Part shown: positions 50,315 to 62,876 of the stretch, piece by piece
Layout: the number at the start of each line of letters is the position of its first letter
Position numbering within the stretch: position 1 is the stretch's first letter
NCBI RefSeq assembly: GCF_900091955.1
Contig: NZ_FMDF01000149.1
Location: 1-64,000, forward strand
DNA: 64,000 bases
Origin: Streptomyces sp. Ncost-T10-10d
Lineage (GTDB): Bacteria > Actinomycetota > Actinomycetes > Streptomycetales > Streptomycetaceae
Direction: 5' to 3'
Position numbers and translations under genes: made by a program
The notes under the pieces: generated by a model
Database searches by the model: none
What the model saw: the letters and a program-made list of their open reading frames with translations, nothing else
Told to the model about the DNA's origin: nothing

Positions 50315-51988
50315 ATGTCCGCACGACGTCACGCCACGCTGAGAGCGCTCTCGCTCGCCACCGCCGTGGTCGCGCTCGCCGCCGGTTGCTCGTCCGCCAA
50401 CTCGGGTGCCAACAAAGGGGGCGGCGCCTTTGGCGTGCTGACCCTGGGCAAGCCGGACGGGCCGCAGACCAACAACAGCAACCCGTTCCTGAGCACCTCG
50501 GCGAGCGCCACGCTCGGCTACCGCTTCATGATCTACGAGCCGCTGGCGATGACGAACCAGATCCGCCCCGCGGACAAGGCCGCCCCCTGGCTGGCGACCG
50601 ACTGGAAGTGGGAGTCCAACTTCACCAAGGTCACCTTCACCCTCGACCCCAAGGCCGAGTGGGCCGACGGCAAGCCGCTGACCGCCGACGACGTCGCGTA
50701 CACCTTCGACCTGCTGAAGAAGCACCCGGCGCTGAACGGCAACGGCATCCCGTTCGACGGGGTCGTCGTGCAGGGCAAGAGGGTCGTCCTGACGTTCAAG
50801 GACTCCCAGTACGTCAACCAGAACAAGATCATCCAGCAGTTCATCGTGCCCAAGCACATCTGGGAAGGCGTCAAGAACCCTGAGACCTGGCCCAACCGGA
50901 CACCCGTCGGCTCGGGCCCGTACAAGCTCAAGACGTTCACCCCGCAGACCACCACCCTGACCGCCACGCCCACCTACTGGAAGGGTGCGACCGAGGTCAA
51001 GGAGCTGCGCTACACCGCGTACAACGACAACAGCGCGGCGACCACGGCGCTGGCGAGCGGCAAGGTCGAGTGGTCGTTCGTCTTCATGCCGAACTACAAG
51101 CAGCTGTTCATCAGCAAGGACCCCAAGAACCACAAGCTGTGGTTCCCCTCCGGACTCGGCATCCACGGACTGTGGTTCAACACCGCCCGCAAGCCGTTCG
51201 ACAACCCGGCGCTGCGCAAGGCCATGGCGATGGTCGTCGACCGCAAGGCGATCTACACCCAGGCCGAGGCGACGCTCTACCCGGAGATCACCAACCCGAC
51301 CGGCATCCCGCTGCCCGCCGGTGACTCCTTCCTCGCGCCCGAGTACAAGGGCGCCACCACCGCACCGGACGTGGCGGGAGCCAAGAAGGTCCTCGCCGAC
51401 GCCGGGTTCAAGCTCAGCGGCGGGGTGCTGAAGGACCCGAGCGGCAAGCCGGTGAAGCTCACCTTCACCGACCCGGCCGGCTGGAACGACTACATCACCG
51501 GTCTCGCGATCATCAAGGACGACATCAAGCAGCTCGGCATCGAGGCCAAGGTCAAGACGCAGACCGCGGATGCCTGGGGCGCGGACGTCGCCAACGGCAA
51601 CTTCGACGCCACCCTGCACTGGACCAACAGCGGCGCCACCCCGTACGACATGTACCAGAACATCATGGACGGCGCGCTGCTCCAGCCCGTCGGCAAGGCG
51701 TCCCAGCTCGGCAACTTCGGCCGCTTCAAGAACGACGAGGCGACCAAGGCGCTCAAGGACTTCGCCAACGCCACCGAGGACTCCGCCCGCACCACGGCCA
51801 TGAACACCCTCCAGAAGATCATGGTCGAGCAGGCGCCGATGATCCCGACGGCCGCCGCCCCCATCGGAGCCGAGTACTCCACCAAGAACTGGGTGGGCTG
51901 GCCCACCGAGGCCGACCCGTACGCCCCGCCGCAGCACACCCAGCCGTCCGCGCTGCAGATCGTGCTGAAGCTCAAGCCCGCCAAGTAG
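50315..51988 (+). CDS. ABC transporter substrate-binding lipoprotein (family 5)
   Basis: A 557-residue solute-binding protein of the peptide/nickel (DppA/OppA) family. The signal peptide ends with the lipobox LAAGC at residues 20-24, so it is anchored outside the membrane. Family 5 features: ESNFTKVTFTLDPKAEWADGKPLTADDVAYTFDLL and VGSGPYKLKTF. In several bacteria members of this family carry cello- or beta-glucan oligosaccharides rather than peptides, which fits the GH1 gene downstream. ATG 50315 is used. First gene of a five-gene importer/hydrolase run. Confidence 0.92.
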   Translation: MSARRHATLRALSLATAVVALAAGCSSANSGANKGGGAFGVLTLGKPDGPQTNNSNPFLSTSASATLGYRFMIYEPLAMTNQIRPADKAAPWLATDWKWESNFTKVTFTLDPKAEWADGKPLTADDVAYTFDLLKKHPALNGNGIPFDGVVVQGKRVVLTFKDSQYVNQNKIIQQFIVPKHIWEGVKNPETWPNRTPVGSGPYKLKTFTPQTTTLTATPTYWKGATEVKELRYTAYNDNSAATTALASGKVEWSFVFMPNYKQLFISKDPKNHKLWFPSGLGIHGLWFNTARKPFDNPALRKAMAMVVDRKAIYTQAEATLYPEITNPTGIPLPAGDSFLAPEYKGATTAPDVAGAKKVLADAGFKLSGGVLKDPSGKPVKLTFTDPAGWNDYITGLAIIKDDIKQLGIEAKVKTQTADAWGADVANGNFDATLHWTNSGATPYDMYQNIMDGALLQPVGKASQLGNFGRFKNDEATKALKDFANATEDSARTTAMNTLQKIMVEQAPMIPTAAAPIGAEYSTKNWVGWPTEADPYAPPQHTQPSALQIVLKLKPAK

Positions 51989-52018
51989 AGCCAGGGATAC
52001 GGGACACAGGGACCGGCC

Positions 52019-53077
52019 ATGTCAGAACAGTCCACAAAGAACCACGTCGTGCTCGAAGCACGCGGAGTCACCAAACACTTCCCCGTACGCCGCACCGGAC
52101 GCGACCTCGTCGCGGGCAGGCGCCGTACCGTCCACGCCGTCGACGACGTCTCGCTGCGACTGCGGCGCGGCACCGTCACGGCGCTGGTGGGGGAGTCGGG
52201 CTCCGGGAAGTCCACCGTCGCCAGACTGCTCGCCCAGCTGTATCCGCTCACCGAGGGCGAGATCCACCTGGACGGCACGGCGGTGAAGGCCGGACGCGGC
52301 CGGTCCTTCCGCAATTACGTACGCCAGGTCCAGCTCATCTTCCAGGACCCGTTCGCCTCGCTGAACCCGGTGCACACCGTGCGCTACCACCTCACCCGTG
52401 CGCTGAGGATCCATGACCGGGCGGGCAGCGGCGAGGCGGAGCTGGAACAGAACCTGACCGCTCTGCTGAACCGTGTCCAGCTGACTCCTCCTCATCAGTA
52501 TCTGGACAGGTTCCCGCACGAGTTGTCCGGGGGACAGCGTCAGCGCGTGGCCATCGCCCGCGCGCTCGGCGCCGATCCCCAGGTCCTTCTCGCCGACGAG
52601 CCCGTCTCGATGCTGGACGTCTCGATCCGGCTCGGGGTGCTCAATCTGCTGAAGGGCCTCAAGGACCGGCTGCATCTCGCGATCCTCTACATCACCCACG
52701 ACATCGCCTCGGCCCGCTACTTCGCGGACACGACGCTGGTGATGTACGCGGGCCGGATCGTCGAGGGCGGTGACAGCGAGACCGTCACCCAGCGCCCCGC
52801 ACACCCCTACACCCAGCTCCTCATCGCCTCGGCACCCGACCCGGACCGGGTGGTCGCCGAGGCGGAACAGGAGGAGTCCGGCAGCGGCGAACCGCCCTCG
52901 CTCATCGCCCCGCCCGCCGGCTGCCGCTTCCACCCCCGCTGCCCCGAGGCCATGGAGCGCTGCCGCACCGAACTGCCGCCGCGCTTCGACCTCGAAGACG
53001 GTCAGTGGGCGGCCTGCTGGCTGTACGCGGACGGCACGGAAGCCGCCGATGACCACGAGAAGGAGGCCGCGAAGTGA
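52019..53077 (+). CDS. ABC transporter ATP-binding protein (OppF/DppF type)
   Basis: A 352-residue ATPase. Walker A is GESGSGKST, signature motif LSGGQRQR, Walker B VLLADEP, H-loop ITHDI. The C-terminal oligopeptide-type extension has Cys residues CRFHPRC...CRTELPP...CW, a Cys cluster seen in this family (sometimes with an iron-sulfur cluster). GESG...ALVGESGSGK placement is normal. It starts 31 bases after the binding protein gene and overlaps the permease by four bases. Confidence 0.93.
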   Translation: MSEQSTKNHVVLEARGVTKHFPVRRTGRDLVAGRRRTVHAVDDVSLRLRRGTVTALVGESGSGKSTVARLLAQLYPLTEGEIHLDGTAVKAGRGRSFRNYVRQVQLIFQDPFASLNPVHTVRYHLTRALRIHDRAGSGEAELEQNLTALLNRVQLTPPHQYLDRFPHELSGGQRQRVAIARALGADPQVLLADEPVSMLDVSIRLGVLNLLKGLKDRLHLAILYITHDIASARYFADTTLVMYAGRIVEGGDSETVTQRPAHPYTQLLIASAPDPDRVVAEAEQEESGSGEPPSLIAPPAGCRFHPRCPEAMERCRTELPPRFDLEDGQWAACWLYADGTEAADDHEKEAAK

Positions 53078-54054
53078 AATACCTGCTGAAACGGCTCGCC
53101 TTCTACCTGGTCACCGCGTGGGCCGCGATCACCATCAACTTCCTGATCCCGCGCATGATGCCGGGCGACCCCGTCCAGGCACTCATCTCCCGCTTCCAGG
53201 GCCAGCTCGACACCAGCGCCATCAACTCGCTCAAGGCCCTCTTCGGCCTCGACAAGCACCAGTCGCTCTGGCAGCAGTACACCGACTACTGGTCGCATCT
53301 GCTCGACGGCGACCTCGGGCTCTCCTTCACCTTCTTCCCGACCCCGGTCAGCGAGGTGATCGCCCAGTCGCTGCCCTGGACGCTGGCGCTCGTCGGAGTC
53401 ACCACCCTGATCAGCTTCGTGCTCGGCACCGGTATCGGCGTCTTCACCGGCTGGCGGCGCGGCTCCTGGATGGACAGCCTGCTGCCCGTCACCACGTTCA
53501 TCTCGGCCATTCCGTACTTCTGGCTGGGGCTCATCGCCATCGCGCTGTTCGCCATGAAGTGGCCGCTCTTCCCCGAATCGGGCGGCTACGACAATTCGCT
53601 CGTCCCCGCCTTCGACTGGCCGTTCATCTCCAGCGCGCTCTACCACGCGGCCCTGCCCGGCCTCACCATCGTGCTCAGCGCCGTGGCCGGCTGGATCCTC
53701 GGCATGCGGAACATGATGGTGACGGTGTCCTCCGAGGACTACGTCATGGTCGCCCAGGCCAAGGGGCTCTCCGAGCGCCGGGTGATGTTCGGATACGCCG
53801 CACGCAACGCGATCCTGCCCAACATCTCCGGCTTCGCCCTTTCGATCGGCTTCATCGTCGGCGGCACCCTGCTGGTGGAGATGGTCTTCAACTATCCCGG
53901 CATCGGCTACCAGCTCTTCCAGGGCGTCGGCGCCAAGGACTACCCCCTGATGCAGGGCGTCTTCCTGATCATCACGCTCTCCGTCCTCGCGGCGAACCTC
54001 CTCGCCGACGTGATCTACCTGATCCTCGACCCCCGTACCCGAAGGGAGGCCTAG
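53074..54054 (+). CDS. ABC transporter permease (DppB type)
   Basis: A 326-residue membrane subunit. Six helices are visible, starting KYLLKRLAFYLVTAWAAITINFLIPRMMPGDP, the standard N-terminal DppB signature. The EAA cytoplasmic loop is YVMVAQAKGLSERRVMFGYAARNAILP. GTG 53074 overlaps the preceding stop. It pairs with the next gene to form the pore. Confidence 0.94.
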   Translation: MKYLLKRLAFYLVTAWAAITINFLIPRMMPGDPVQALISRFQGQLDTSAINSLKALFGLDKHQSLWQQYTDYWSHLLDGDLGLSFTFFPTPVSEVIAQSLPWTLALVGVTTLISFVLGTGIGVFTGWRRGSWMDSLLPVTTFISAIPYFWLGLIAIALFAMKWPLFPESGGYDNSLVPAFDWPFISSALYHAALPGLTIVLSAVAGWILGMRNMMVTVSSEDYVMVAQAKGLSERRVMFGYAARNAILPNISGFALSIGFIVGGTLLVEMVFNYPGIGYQLFQGVGAKDYPLMQGVFLIITLSVLAANLLADVIYLILDPRTRREA

Positions 54055-54058
54055 GAAC

Positions 54059-55029
<971 letters not shown>

Positions 55030-55033
<4 letters not shown>

Positions 55034-56046
55034 CCAGCGAGCCCGTCCTCACCATCCGCGGTCTGAACGTGGACTACGGGACCGGGGACGACGCCGTGCA
55101 CGCGCTGCGCGACATAGACCTCACCCTCCACCGGGGCGAGGTCCTGGGCCTGGCGGGCGAGTCCGGGTCCGGCAAGTCGACGCTCGCGTACGCCGTCACC
55201 CGGCTGCTGTCGCCGCCCGGGGTGATCACCGGCGGCGAGGTCCACTACCACCAGCGGCACGGCGAAGCGCTCGACCTGCTGACCCTGTCGGCTCCCGAGC
55301 TGAGGGCCTTCCGCTGGCAGGAGCTGTCCATCGTCTTCCAGGGAGCGATGAACTCGCTCAACCCGGTGCACACGGTCCACAGCCAGCTCACCGACGTACT
55401 CCAGGCACACCGCCCGGAAATGAAACGGCCCGAACGGACGGCCCGTGCAAAGGAGTTGCTGGCACTCGTCGGCATTTCGTCCGACCGTCTCGCCGCCTAC
55501 CCGCACCAGCTCTCCGGCGGGATGCGCCAGCGCGTGATGATCGCGATGGCGCTCGCGCTGGAGCCCGAGATCGTCATCATGGACGAGCCGACGACGGCCC
55601 TGGACGTCGTCATGCAGCGCCAGATCCTGCGCCAACTGGTCAGACTCCGCGAGGAGCTGGGCTTCTCGGTCGTCTTCATCACCCACGACATCTCGCTGCT
55701 GATCGAGTTCTCGGACCGGATCGCGATCATGTACGGCGGCCGGATCGTCGAGGAGGCCGGTGCCTCCGCGATCTACCAGGACCCCCGCCACCCCTACAGC
55801 GACGGCCTGCTGCACTCCTTCCCGGCGCTGCACGGCCCTCGCCGCGAACTCACCGGCATCCCCGGCTCGCCCCCGCATCCGTCCGCGATGCCGGCCGGCT
55901 GCGCCTTCCACCCCCGCTGCGGCAAGGCGCTCGACGCCTGCACCACCCATGTCCCGGAGCTCGCCGTACCGGACGGGGGCGACTCGCGCACGGTGGCCTG
56001 CTGGCTCCACCGGCCGGCCCCGGCCACCGCGGCACCCCGCTCGTAG
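55030..56046 (+). CDS. ABC transporter ATP-binding protein (OppD/DppD type)
   Basis: A 338-residue ATPase. Walker A GESGSGKST, signature LSGGMRQR, Walker B VIMDEPTTALD, H-loop ITHDI. The C-terminal extension has the Cys pattern CAFHPRC...CTTH...CW matching its partner at 52019. ATG 55030 overlaps the previous stop. Frames opening further upstream read through the permease gene and are not real. Confidence 0.94.
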
Positions 56047-56073
56047 CGAATCCACGCACACCACAGGAGAACC

Positions 56074-57492
<1,419 letters not shown>

Positions 57493-57745
57493 CCGGACGG
57501 CGCGCGGCGGCGCCCCTTCCGATGAAACGAGCGGCAGCCCCACCATGCCCTCCGGTGGGACTTCGATGGCGACCGCTGCCGCACTCTTCGCCTTCGCCGC
57601 CCCTGCCGGACCGGCGGGAAGCCCACCGCCGCGGTGTCCAAGCCGTTCGCCGGCGCGGATCATCTGCCCGCGTAGTCCCGTGAGGAGGAAGCAGGCCCGG
57701 GTGGGTGGTGGCGCACAAGCCGCCCACCTGGGTTAGCTTCGGTAT

Positions 57746-59110
57746 ATGCGGAACAGGCTGTTCCCTGCCTTGTTGGCCGGCCTGCTGCTGATTCTCTCGG
57801 TGGCCGTGCTCGCCATGGCACCCACTGCGCCCACAGCGGTCGGTGCATCCACCATCAATGATGTCGCGCAGGCGCTGCGCAAGGGCCCGGTGTACGTCGA
57901 CCCGGCCGCCGCCGACCAGCTGCCCCCGGGCAGGGCAGCCGCCCTGACGAAGAAGATCAAGGACGCAGACAAGCCCGTGTTCGTGGCGGTGCTGCCGCGG
58001 ACCTCGGCGTTCCCCGAGCAGAACCTGCTCACCACCCTGCGCACCGACACCGGCATCACCGGCGTCTACGCGGTCCGCCTCGGCAATGGGTTCAACGCGG
58101 GCGCCGACCCCCGGGTGATGTCCACCCGAGCGGTCCAGAACCTCGTCGCCGCCGTGAAGACACCCGGCACGGACACCGACGCCGCGACCCAGTTGAACAC
58201 CTTCGTCGACCGGGCCGTCGAACAGGCCCGGGGCGGCGCCCCCGCCTCCTGGGGCGGCTCCTTTGCGGGCGACGGATCATCGTCGATCGTCGGACTGATC
58301 ACGGTCGGCGCGATCCTGGTGCTGGGCGCCGGCACGGCCTGTGCGATCTTCCGGCGCAACCGGAAGCGCAAGGAGACCGAGGAGCGGGCCGCACTCGACA
58401 AGCTCCGGGTCGTCGTGGACGAGGACATCACCGCGTACGGAGAAACTCTGGACCGGCTCGACTTCCACCCCGCCGAGCCGGGCGCCGACGACAGCATGCG
58501 CGCCGACTACGAGAGGGCGCTCGACTCCTACGACAGCGCCAAAACCCGCATGTCGAGGGCCCGGCACCCGTCCGATGTGCGCGGGGTCACCCAGGCCCTG
58601 GAGGACGGCCGGTTCTCCCTCGCCGTCCTGGAGGCCCGCCGCAGAGGCGGTGAACCGCCCGCCCGCCGCCCGCCGTGCTTCTTCGACCCGCGCCACGGCC
58701 CTTCGGTCGCCGACGTCCGGTGGTCCCCGTCCGGCGGGACGGCCCGTGAGGTCCCGGTCTGTGCGGCGGACGAGATCCGGCTGCGCGAGGGCGAGGAGCC
58801 GCTCGGCCGCACCGTCGACACGGGCGACGGCCGCCGCCCGTACTGGGAGGCGGGCCCGGCGTACGGTCCGTGGGCGGGCGGCTACTTCGGCGGCGGTCTG
58901 CTCCCCGGCCTGCTGGTCGGCACACTGCTCGGCTCGGCGCTGTCGAGCCCGGCGTACGCGGCGGAGTACGGCGGCGGTGACTTCGGCTCCGGCGGTGAAG
59001 GGAGCGGCGGGGACTTCTCCGGCTCCGACTTCGACCCTTCGGGCTTCGACGGTGGCGGCTTCGGCGGCGGCGACCTCGGGGGAGGAGGCTTCGACGGAGG
59101 CGGGTTCTGA
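57746..59110 (+). CDS. membrane protein with Gly-rich C-terminal tail
   Basis: A 454-residue protein. A signal/TM segment (residues 5-35), an extracellular domain that begins DVAQALRKGPVYVDPAAADQLP and recalls TPM/DUF4350-like repair domains, a second TM (about 180-205, GLITVGAILVLGAGTACAIF), a charged cytoplasmic coiled region (210-300), then a Gly/Ser/Asp/Phe-rich tail (390-454) ending GGGF. The tail resembles that of many actinobacterial secreted/membrane proteins. Function unknown. ATG 57746 lies about 10 bases after TTAGCT, so leader is short. Confidence 0.75.
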   Translation: MRNRLFPALLAGLLLILSVAVLAMAPTAPTAVGASTINDVAQALRKGPVYVDPAAADQLPPGRAAALTKKIKDADKPVFVAVLPRTSAFPEQNLLTTLRTDTGITGVYAVRLGNGFNAGADPRVMSTRAVQNLVAAVKTPGTDTDAATQLNTFVDRAVEQARGGAPASWGGSFAGDGSSSIVGLITVGAILVLGAGTACAIFRRNRKRKETEERAALDKLRVVVDEDITAYGETLDRLDFHPAEPGADDSMRADYERALDSYDSAKTRMSRARHPSDVRGVTQALEDGRFSLAVLEARRRGGEPPARRPPCFFDPRHGPSVADVRWSPSGGTAREVPVCAADEIRLREGEEPLGRTVDTGDGRRPYWEAGPAYGPWAGGYFGGGLLPGLLVGTLLGSALSSPAYAAEYGGGDFGSGGEGSGGDFSGSDFDPSGFDGGGFGGGDLGGGGFDGGGF

Positions 59111-59163
59111 GCCGCTGACCGGCTATCTCTCGGGCAGGTGCGATCCATGCTAGACCTGAAGTT

Positions 59164-61953
59164 ATGTCTGGTATCGGCCGATTCCGGGCGAGGTTGCGAC
59201 GCTCCGTCCGGCGACCACATCGGCACGATGGGGGGCGCTCGGGCCAAGCCACCCCCGCGCCGCCCGATCGGGACATGACCCACCGCTCCCCGGGCCGCGA
59301 ACTGCTGTCCCTGTTCACCCTGCGTACCGTGGCCGGCCAGGTCTTCTGCTTCGTGCTCGGGCTGGTACTCCTGCTCATCGCAGGCGCCGCGGTCGCGCTG
59401 GTACTGCAGGGCCGCAGCGACAGCCTGCAGGAGGCCCGGCTGCGTACACTGAGCGTGGCCGAGACGTTGGCCCACTCGCCGGGGATCGTGGCAGCGCTGG
59501 ACAGCAAGAACCCCACCGCCATCCTGCAGCCGCGCGCGGAGCAGATCCGCCGGCAGACACATGTCGACGTCGTCGTCGTTGCCAGCCCCCAGGGCATTCG
59601 CTATACGCACTCCGACCCCGCGCTGATCGGCAAGCACATCGTCGGTCCGTACAAGGAGGCGCTGGCCGGCAAGAGCTTCACCCGGACCTTCTCCGGCAGC
59701 CTGGGGCCCTCCGTCAACTCACTGGTGCCCGTCAACCGGCCCGACGGCTCGGTAGCCGGGCTGGTGTCCGTCAGCCTCACCGACCAGTCGGTCAACAGTG
59801 TGGCCAACCGGTCCATCCCGCTCGGTATCGCCGTCGCGGTGTCCGCCGCCGCAGTCACCACAGGCGGCGCGGCCCTCGTGAGCAGACGGCTGCGCCGCCA
59901 GACACACGGGCTCGGACCGGCAGAGATGACCCGGATGTACGAGCACCACGACGCGGTGCTGCACGCGGTCCGCGAGGCCGTCCTCATCGTCGGGGCCGAC
60001 CACCGGCTGACGATGGCCAACGACGAGGCCCGCAGGCTGCTCGCCCTTCCTCCGGACGCCGAGGGCCGCGCGGTGGCGGACCTCGGGCTGGCCCCCGATA
60101 CCGCGGAGCTGCTCGCCTCCGGCCGGACCGTCACCGACGAGGTGCTGCGCGTCGGCAGCCGCCTGCTGGCCGTCAACCTCCGGCCGACGGGCGAGCACGG
60201 CGGGCCACCCGGCACCGTGGCGACCCTGCGCGACACCACCGAACTCCGCAAGGTCACCGGGCGAGCCGAGCTGATCCACGAACGCCTGCTGCTCCTCTAC
60301 GAGGCCGGTGCCCGGATCGGCACCACCCTTGACGTGGGCAGGACGGCCCAGGAACTGGCCGACGTGGCGTCCCCCGGATTCGCCGACGTCACGAGCGTCG
60401 ACCTCGCCGATCTCGCGCTTCCCGGGGATGAACCGACCACGCCGGACAGCGCCCCGCTGGACATGCGCCGTACCGCCATCGCCGCCACGGACGCGGACCA
60501 GCCCCTGTACTCGATCGGCCGACTGGTCGGATTCGTTCCCTCAAGGACCCGGGCCATGCGCGTGAACATCGACGAGGCCGGGCTGGGGCCGGAGGTGATC
60601 ACACAGCTGGGATGGCGGTACTGGGACCCCGAGCGGGCCTCGAAGATCCTGGACTACGGATTCCACTCGGTGCTCTCCGTACCGCTGCACGCACGCGGCG
60701 TCATCCTGGGTCTGGTCAACTTCTGGCGCGCGGGCACTCCCGACCCGTTCGACGAGGACGACCAGTCCTTCGCCGAGGAACTGGTGGCCCGGGCGGCCGT
60801 CAGCGTGGACAACGCCCGCAGGTACACACGCGAGCACGAAATGGCCGTGACGTTGCAACGCAGCCTGCTGCCCCGCGACCTGCCCGAGCAGAACGCCCTC
60901 GACGTGGCCCACCGCTATCTGCCGGCGCGGGCCGAGGTGGGCGGCGACTGGTTCGACGTGATCCCGCTGTCCGGCGCCCGGTTCGCACTGGTTGTCGGTG
61001 ATGTGGTCGGACACGGGCTGCACGCAGCCGCCACCATGGGGCGGCTGCGCACCAGCATCCACAACTTCTCCGCGCTGGACCTCGCGCCCGACGAACTTCT
61101 CGGACATCTCGACGAACTGGTCAGCCGGATCGACCAGGACGAGGCGGCGGGCGGCGGCGCCGAGATCGCCGGAGCCGGCTGCCTGTACGCGATCTACGAC
61201 GCGGTCTCCGGCAACTGCTCGGTGGCCCGGGCAGGCCACCCCGGGCCCGTGCTGGTCCTCCCGGACGGCAGCGTCGAAGTTCCCGAGGTTCCGGCCGGCC
61301 TGCCCCTCGGCATCGGTGGCATGCCGTTCGAGGCGGCCGAGTTCCATGTACCCGAAGGGAGCCGTCTGGTCCTCTACACGGACGGTCTCCTGGAGAGCCG
61401 TGACCGGGACATCGACGCCGGCCTGGAGCTGCTGCGCGCCACTCTCGCCGGTCGCGACCGGACACCGGAGGAGACCTGTGACGACGTGCTCGACGCGATG
61501 CTGTCCGGGCCGCCGACCGACGATGTCGCCATTCTTGTGGCCTGCACCCGCACGCTCGATCCGAACCAGGTCGCGCAATGGGCCGTGGCCACCGATCCGG
61601 CGGCCGTCGCCGGGGTCCGCAAGAACGTCGCCCAGTGGCTCAGCGAGCGTGGCCTGGACGAGGAGGCGTTCACCACCGAGCTGATCCTGAGCGAACTGGT
61701 CACCAACGCGGTGCGCTACGGCACAGGACCGATCGAGGTCCGCCTGCTGTACGACCGCAGCCTGATCTGCGAGGTGTCCGACACCAGCAACACCTCACCG
61801 CATCTGCGCTACGCGGCGACGACGGACGAGGGCGGCCGGGGACTGTTCCTCGTCGCCCAGTTCGCGGAACGCTGGGGCACCCGCTACACCGAGACGGGCA
61901 AGGTGATCTGGTCGGAGCAGACGGTCGGCGAATCGGGGACGGAGGGCGACTGA
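59164..61953 (+). CDS. sensor PP2C (SpoIIE-type) phosphatase with PAS, GAF and ATPase domains
   Basis: A 929-residue signalling protein. Order: TM (57-81), an extracellular sensor domain of CitA/DcuS type (84-215, with YTHSDPALIGKHIVGPYKEALAG), TM (218-240), PAS (255-360), GAF (375-560), PP2C (575-790) and a HATPase domain (800-920). PP2C metal Asp residues are in VGGDWFDVIPL and VGDVVGHG; HATPase has ELVTNAVRYG and GGRGLFLV. The combined phosphatase/anti-sigma-kinase layout suggests control of an anti-sigma factor antagonist in response to an extracellular small acid. ATG 59164 has a short leader: TAGACC at 59152-59157 may be its -10. Confidence 0.9.
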   Translation: MSGIGRFRARLRRSVRRPHRHDGGRSGQATPAPPDRDMTHRSPGRELLSLFTLRTVAGQVFCFVLGLVLLLIAGAAVALVLQGRSDSLQEARLRTLSVAETLAHSPGIVAALDSKNPTAILQPRAEQIRRQTHVDVVVVASPQGIRYTHSDPALIGKHIVGPYKEALAGKSFTRTFSGSLGPSVNSLVPVNRPDGSVAGLVSVSLTDQSVNSVANRSIPLGIAVAVSAAAVTTGGAALVSRRLRRQTHGLGPAEMTRMYEHHDAVLHAVREAVLIVGADHRLTMANDEARRLLALPPDAEGRAVADLGLAPDTAELLASGRTVTDEVLRVGSRLLAVNLRPTGEHGGPPGTVATLRDTTELRKVTGRAELIHERLLLLYEAGARIGTTLDVGRTAQELADVASPGFADVTSVDLADLALPGDEPTTPDSAPLDMRRTAIAATDADQPLYSIGRLVGFVPSRTRAMRVNIDEAGLGPEVITQLGWRYWDPERASKILDYGFHSVLSVPLHARGVILGLVNFWRAGTPDPFDEDDQSFAEELVARAAVSVDNARRYTREHEMAVTLQRSLLPRDLPEQNALDVAHRYLPARAEVGGDWFDVIPLSGARFALVVGDVVGHGLHAAATMGRLRTSIHNFSALDLAPDELLGHLDELVSRIDQDEAAGGGAEIAGAGCLYAIYDAVSGNCSVARAGHPGPVLVLPDGSVEVPEVPAGLPLGIGGMPFEAAEFHVPEGSRLVLYTDGLLESRDRDIDAGLELLRATLAGRDRTPEETCDDVLDAMLSGPPTDDVAILVACTRTLDPNQVAQWAVATDPAAVAGVRKNVAQWLSERGLDEEAFTTELILSELVTNAVRYGTGPIEVRLLYDRSLICEVSDTSNTSPHLRYAATTDEGGRGLFLVAQFAERWGTRYTETGKVIWSEQTVGESGTEGD

Positions 61954-62039
61954 AGCATGCGTCGCCCGGAGTGCCGACGGAGAGCCGTCGTGACACGCTG
62001 AAGCGGGGGATCACGGCTACGTCACCCAAGGAGATCGAA

Positions 62040-62486
62040 ATGGCCAGTGACACCACCGGACCCGGACCGAGTCGCACGAGGCCGAGCCCCACGCACGCGC
62101 CCACATCCGGTACGACACTCCTGGCGGCAGTCCTGATGATCCTCGGCGGAGCGATGGCGATCTTCGAGGGGATCGCGGCCATCACGAAGGACCGCCTGTT
62201 CGTCGTGACGCGGCACTACGTGTTCGAGTTCAGCCTGACGGGCTGGGGCTGGGTCCACCTCATCCTGGGCATCGCCCTCCTCCTCGCCGGCTGCGCCGTA
62301 TTCACCGGAGCCCTGTGGGCACGCTTCTTCGGTGTCGCCGTGGCCGGCCTGGGCGCAATCGCCAACTTCCTGTGGCTGCCGTTCTACCCCTTGTGGGCCC
62401 TGGTGGTGATCGTGGTCAACATCCTCGTCATCTGGGCGCTGTGCATGGGCATGCACCGAGAAGCGGACGCCGGCCTGACTGCCTGA
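62040..62486 (+). CDS. DUF7144-like four-helix membrane protein
   Basis: A 148-residue membrane protein. After a Pro/Thr-rich start come about four helices: TLLAAVLMILGGAMAIFEGIAAI, WVHLILGIALLLAGCAVFTG, FFGVAVAGLGAIANFLWLP and ALVVIVVNILVIWAL. The pattern FxVTRxYVFEFSLTGWGWVHL is that of a common actinobacterial family of unknown role. AAGGAG at 62028-62033 suits ATG 62040. Confidence 0.8.
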   Translation: MASDTTGPGPSRTRPSPTHAPTSGTTLLAAVLMILGGAMAIFEGIAAITKDRLFVVTRHYVFEFSLTGWGWVHLILGIALLLAGCAVFTGALWARFFGVAVAGLGAIANFLWLPFYPLWALVVIVVNILVIWALCMGMHREADAGLTA

Positions 62487-62573
62487 CCCACGCGTGCCCG
62501 GACCGGGCCGAGACCGCGCCGTCGAGGAACGCCGGCCGGGCGGTGGGCGGAACAGTGAGGACGGGGCGCGGGT

Positions 62574-62876
62574 TCAGGGTCCGACGGCCGTGGAGAGTTC
62601 TGTTCGCAACCGCTCGTACGTCGGTGCCAGTTGACGTAGTTTCGTCTCCAGGGTCCGGTCGTCCCCGGTGACGAGCGGGTGTTGCAGGCCGGCCAGGATC
62701 CGGGCCTGCTGATTCAGTGTCTCCGCGCAATCGGTCAGGCCGATCAGGTCCAGGCAGGCCGCCGCATCTGCGAGACGGCGCGCGCCGACGCGTACGCCGA
62801 ACCCGGCCATCATGGCGCGGATGCCGGGCGCGAGTCCCTCGGCCACCTGCGAGGCAAGGGCCTCGACCGCAGCCGC
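62574..62876 (-). pseudogene. beheaded minus-strand gene (helical C-terminal domain)
   Basis: The minus strand encodes AAAVEALASQVAEGLAPGIRAM... up to RTELSTAVGP as one continuous helical reading frame, but it stops being readable at about 62877 where it meets the 5'-truncated oxidoreductase fragment. The N-terminus is therefore missing. The remaining 100 residues contain helices with LNQQARILAGLQHPLV and LRQLAPTYERLRTEL. I cannot name the family; a regulator or DUF is possible. Confidence 0.5.
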
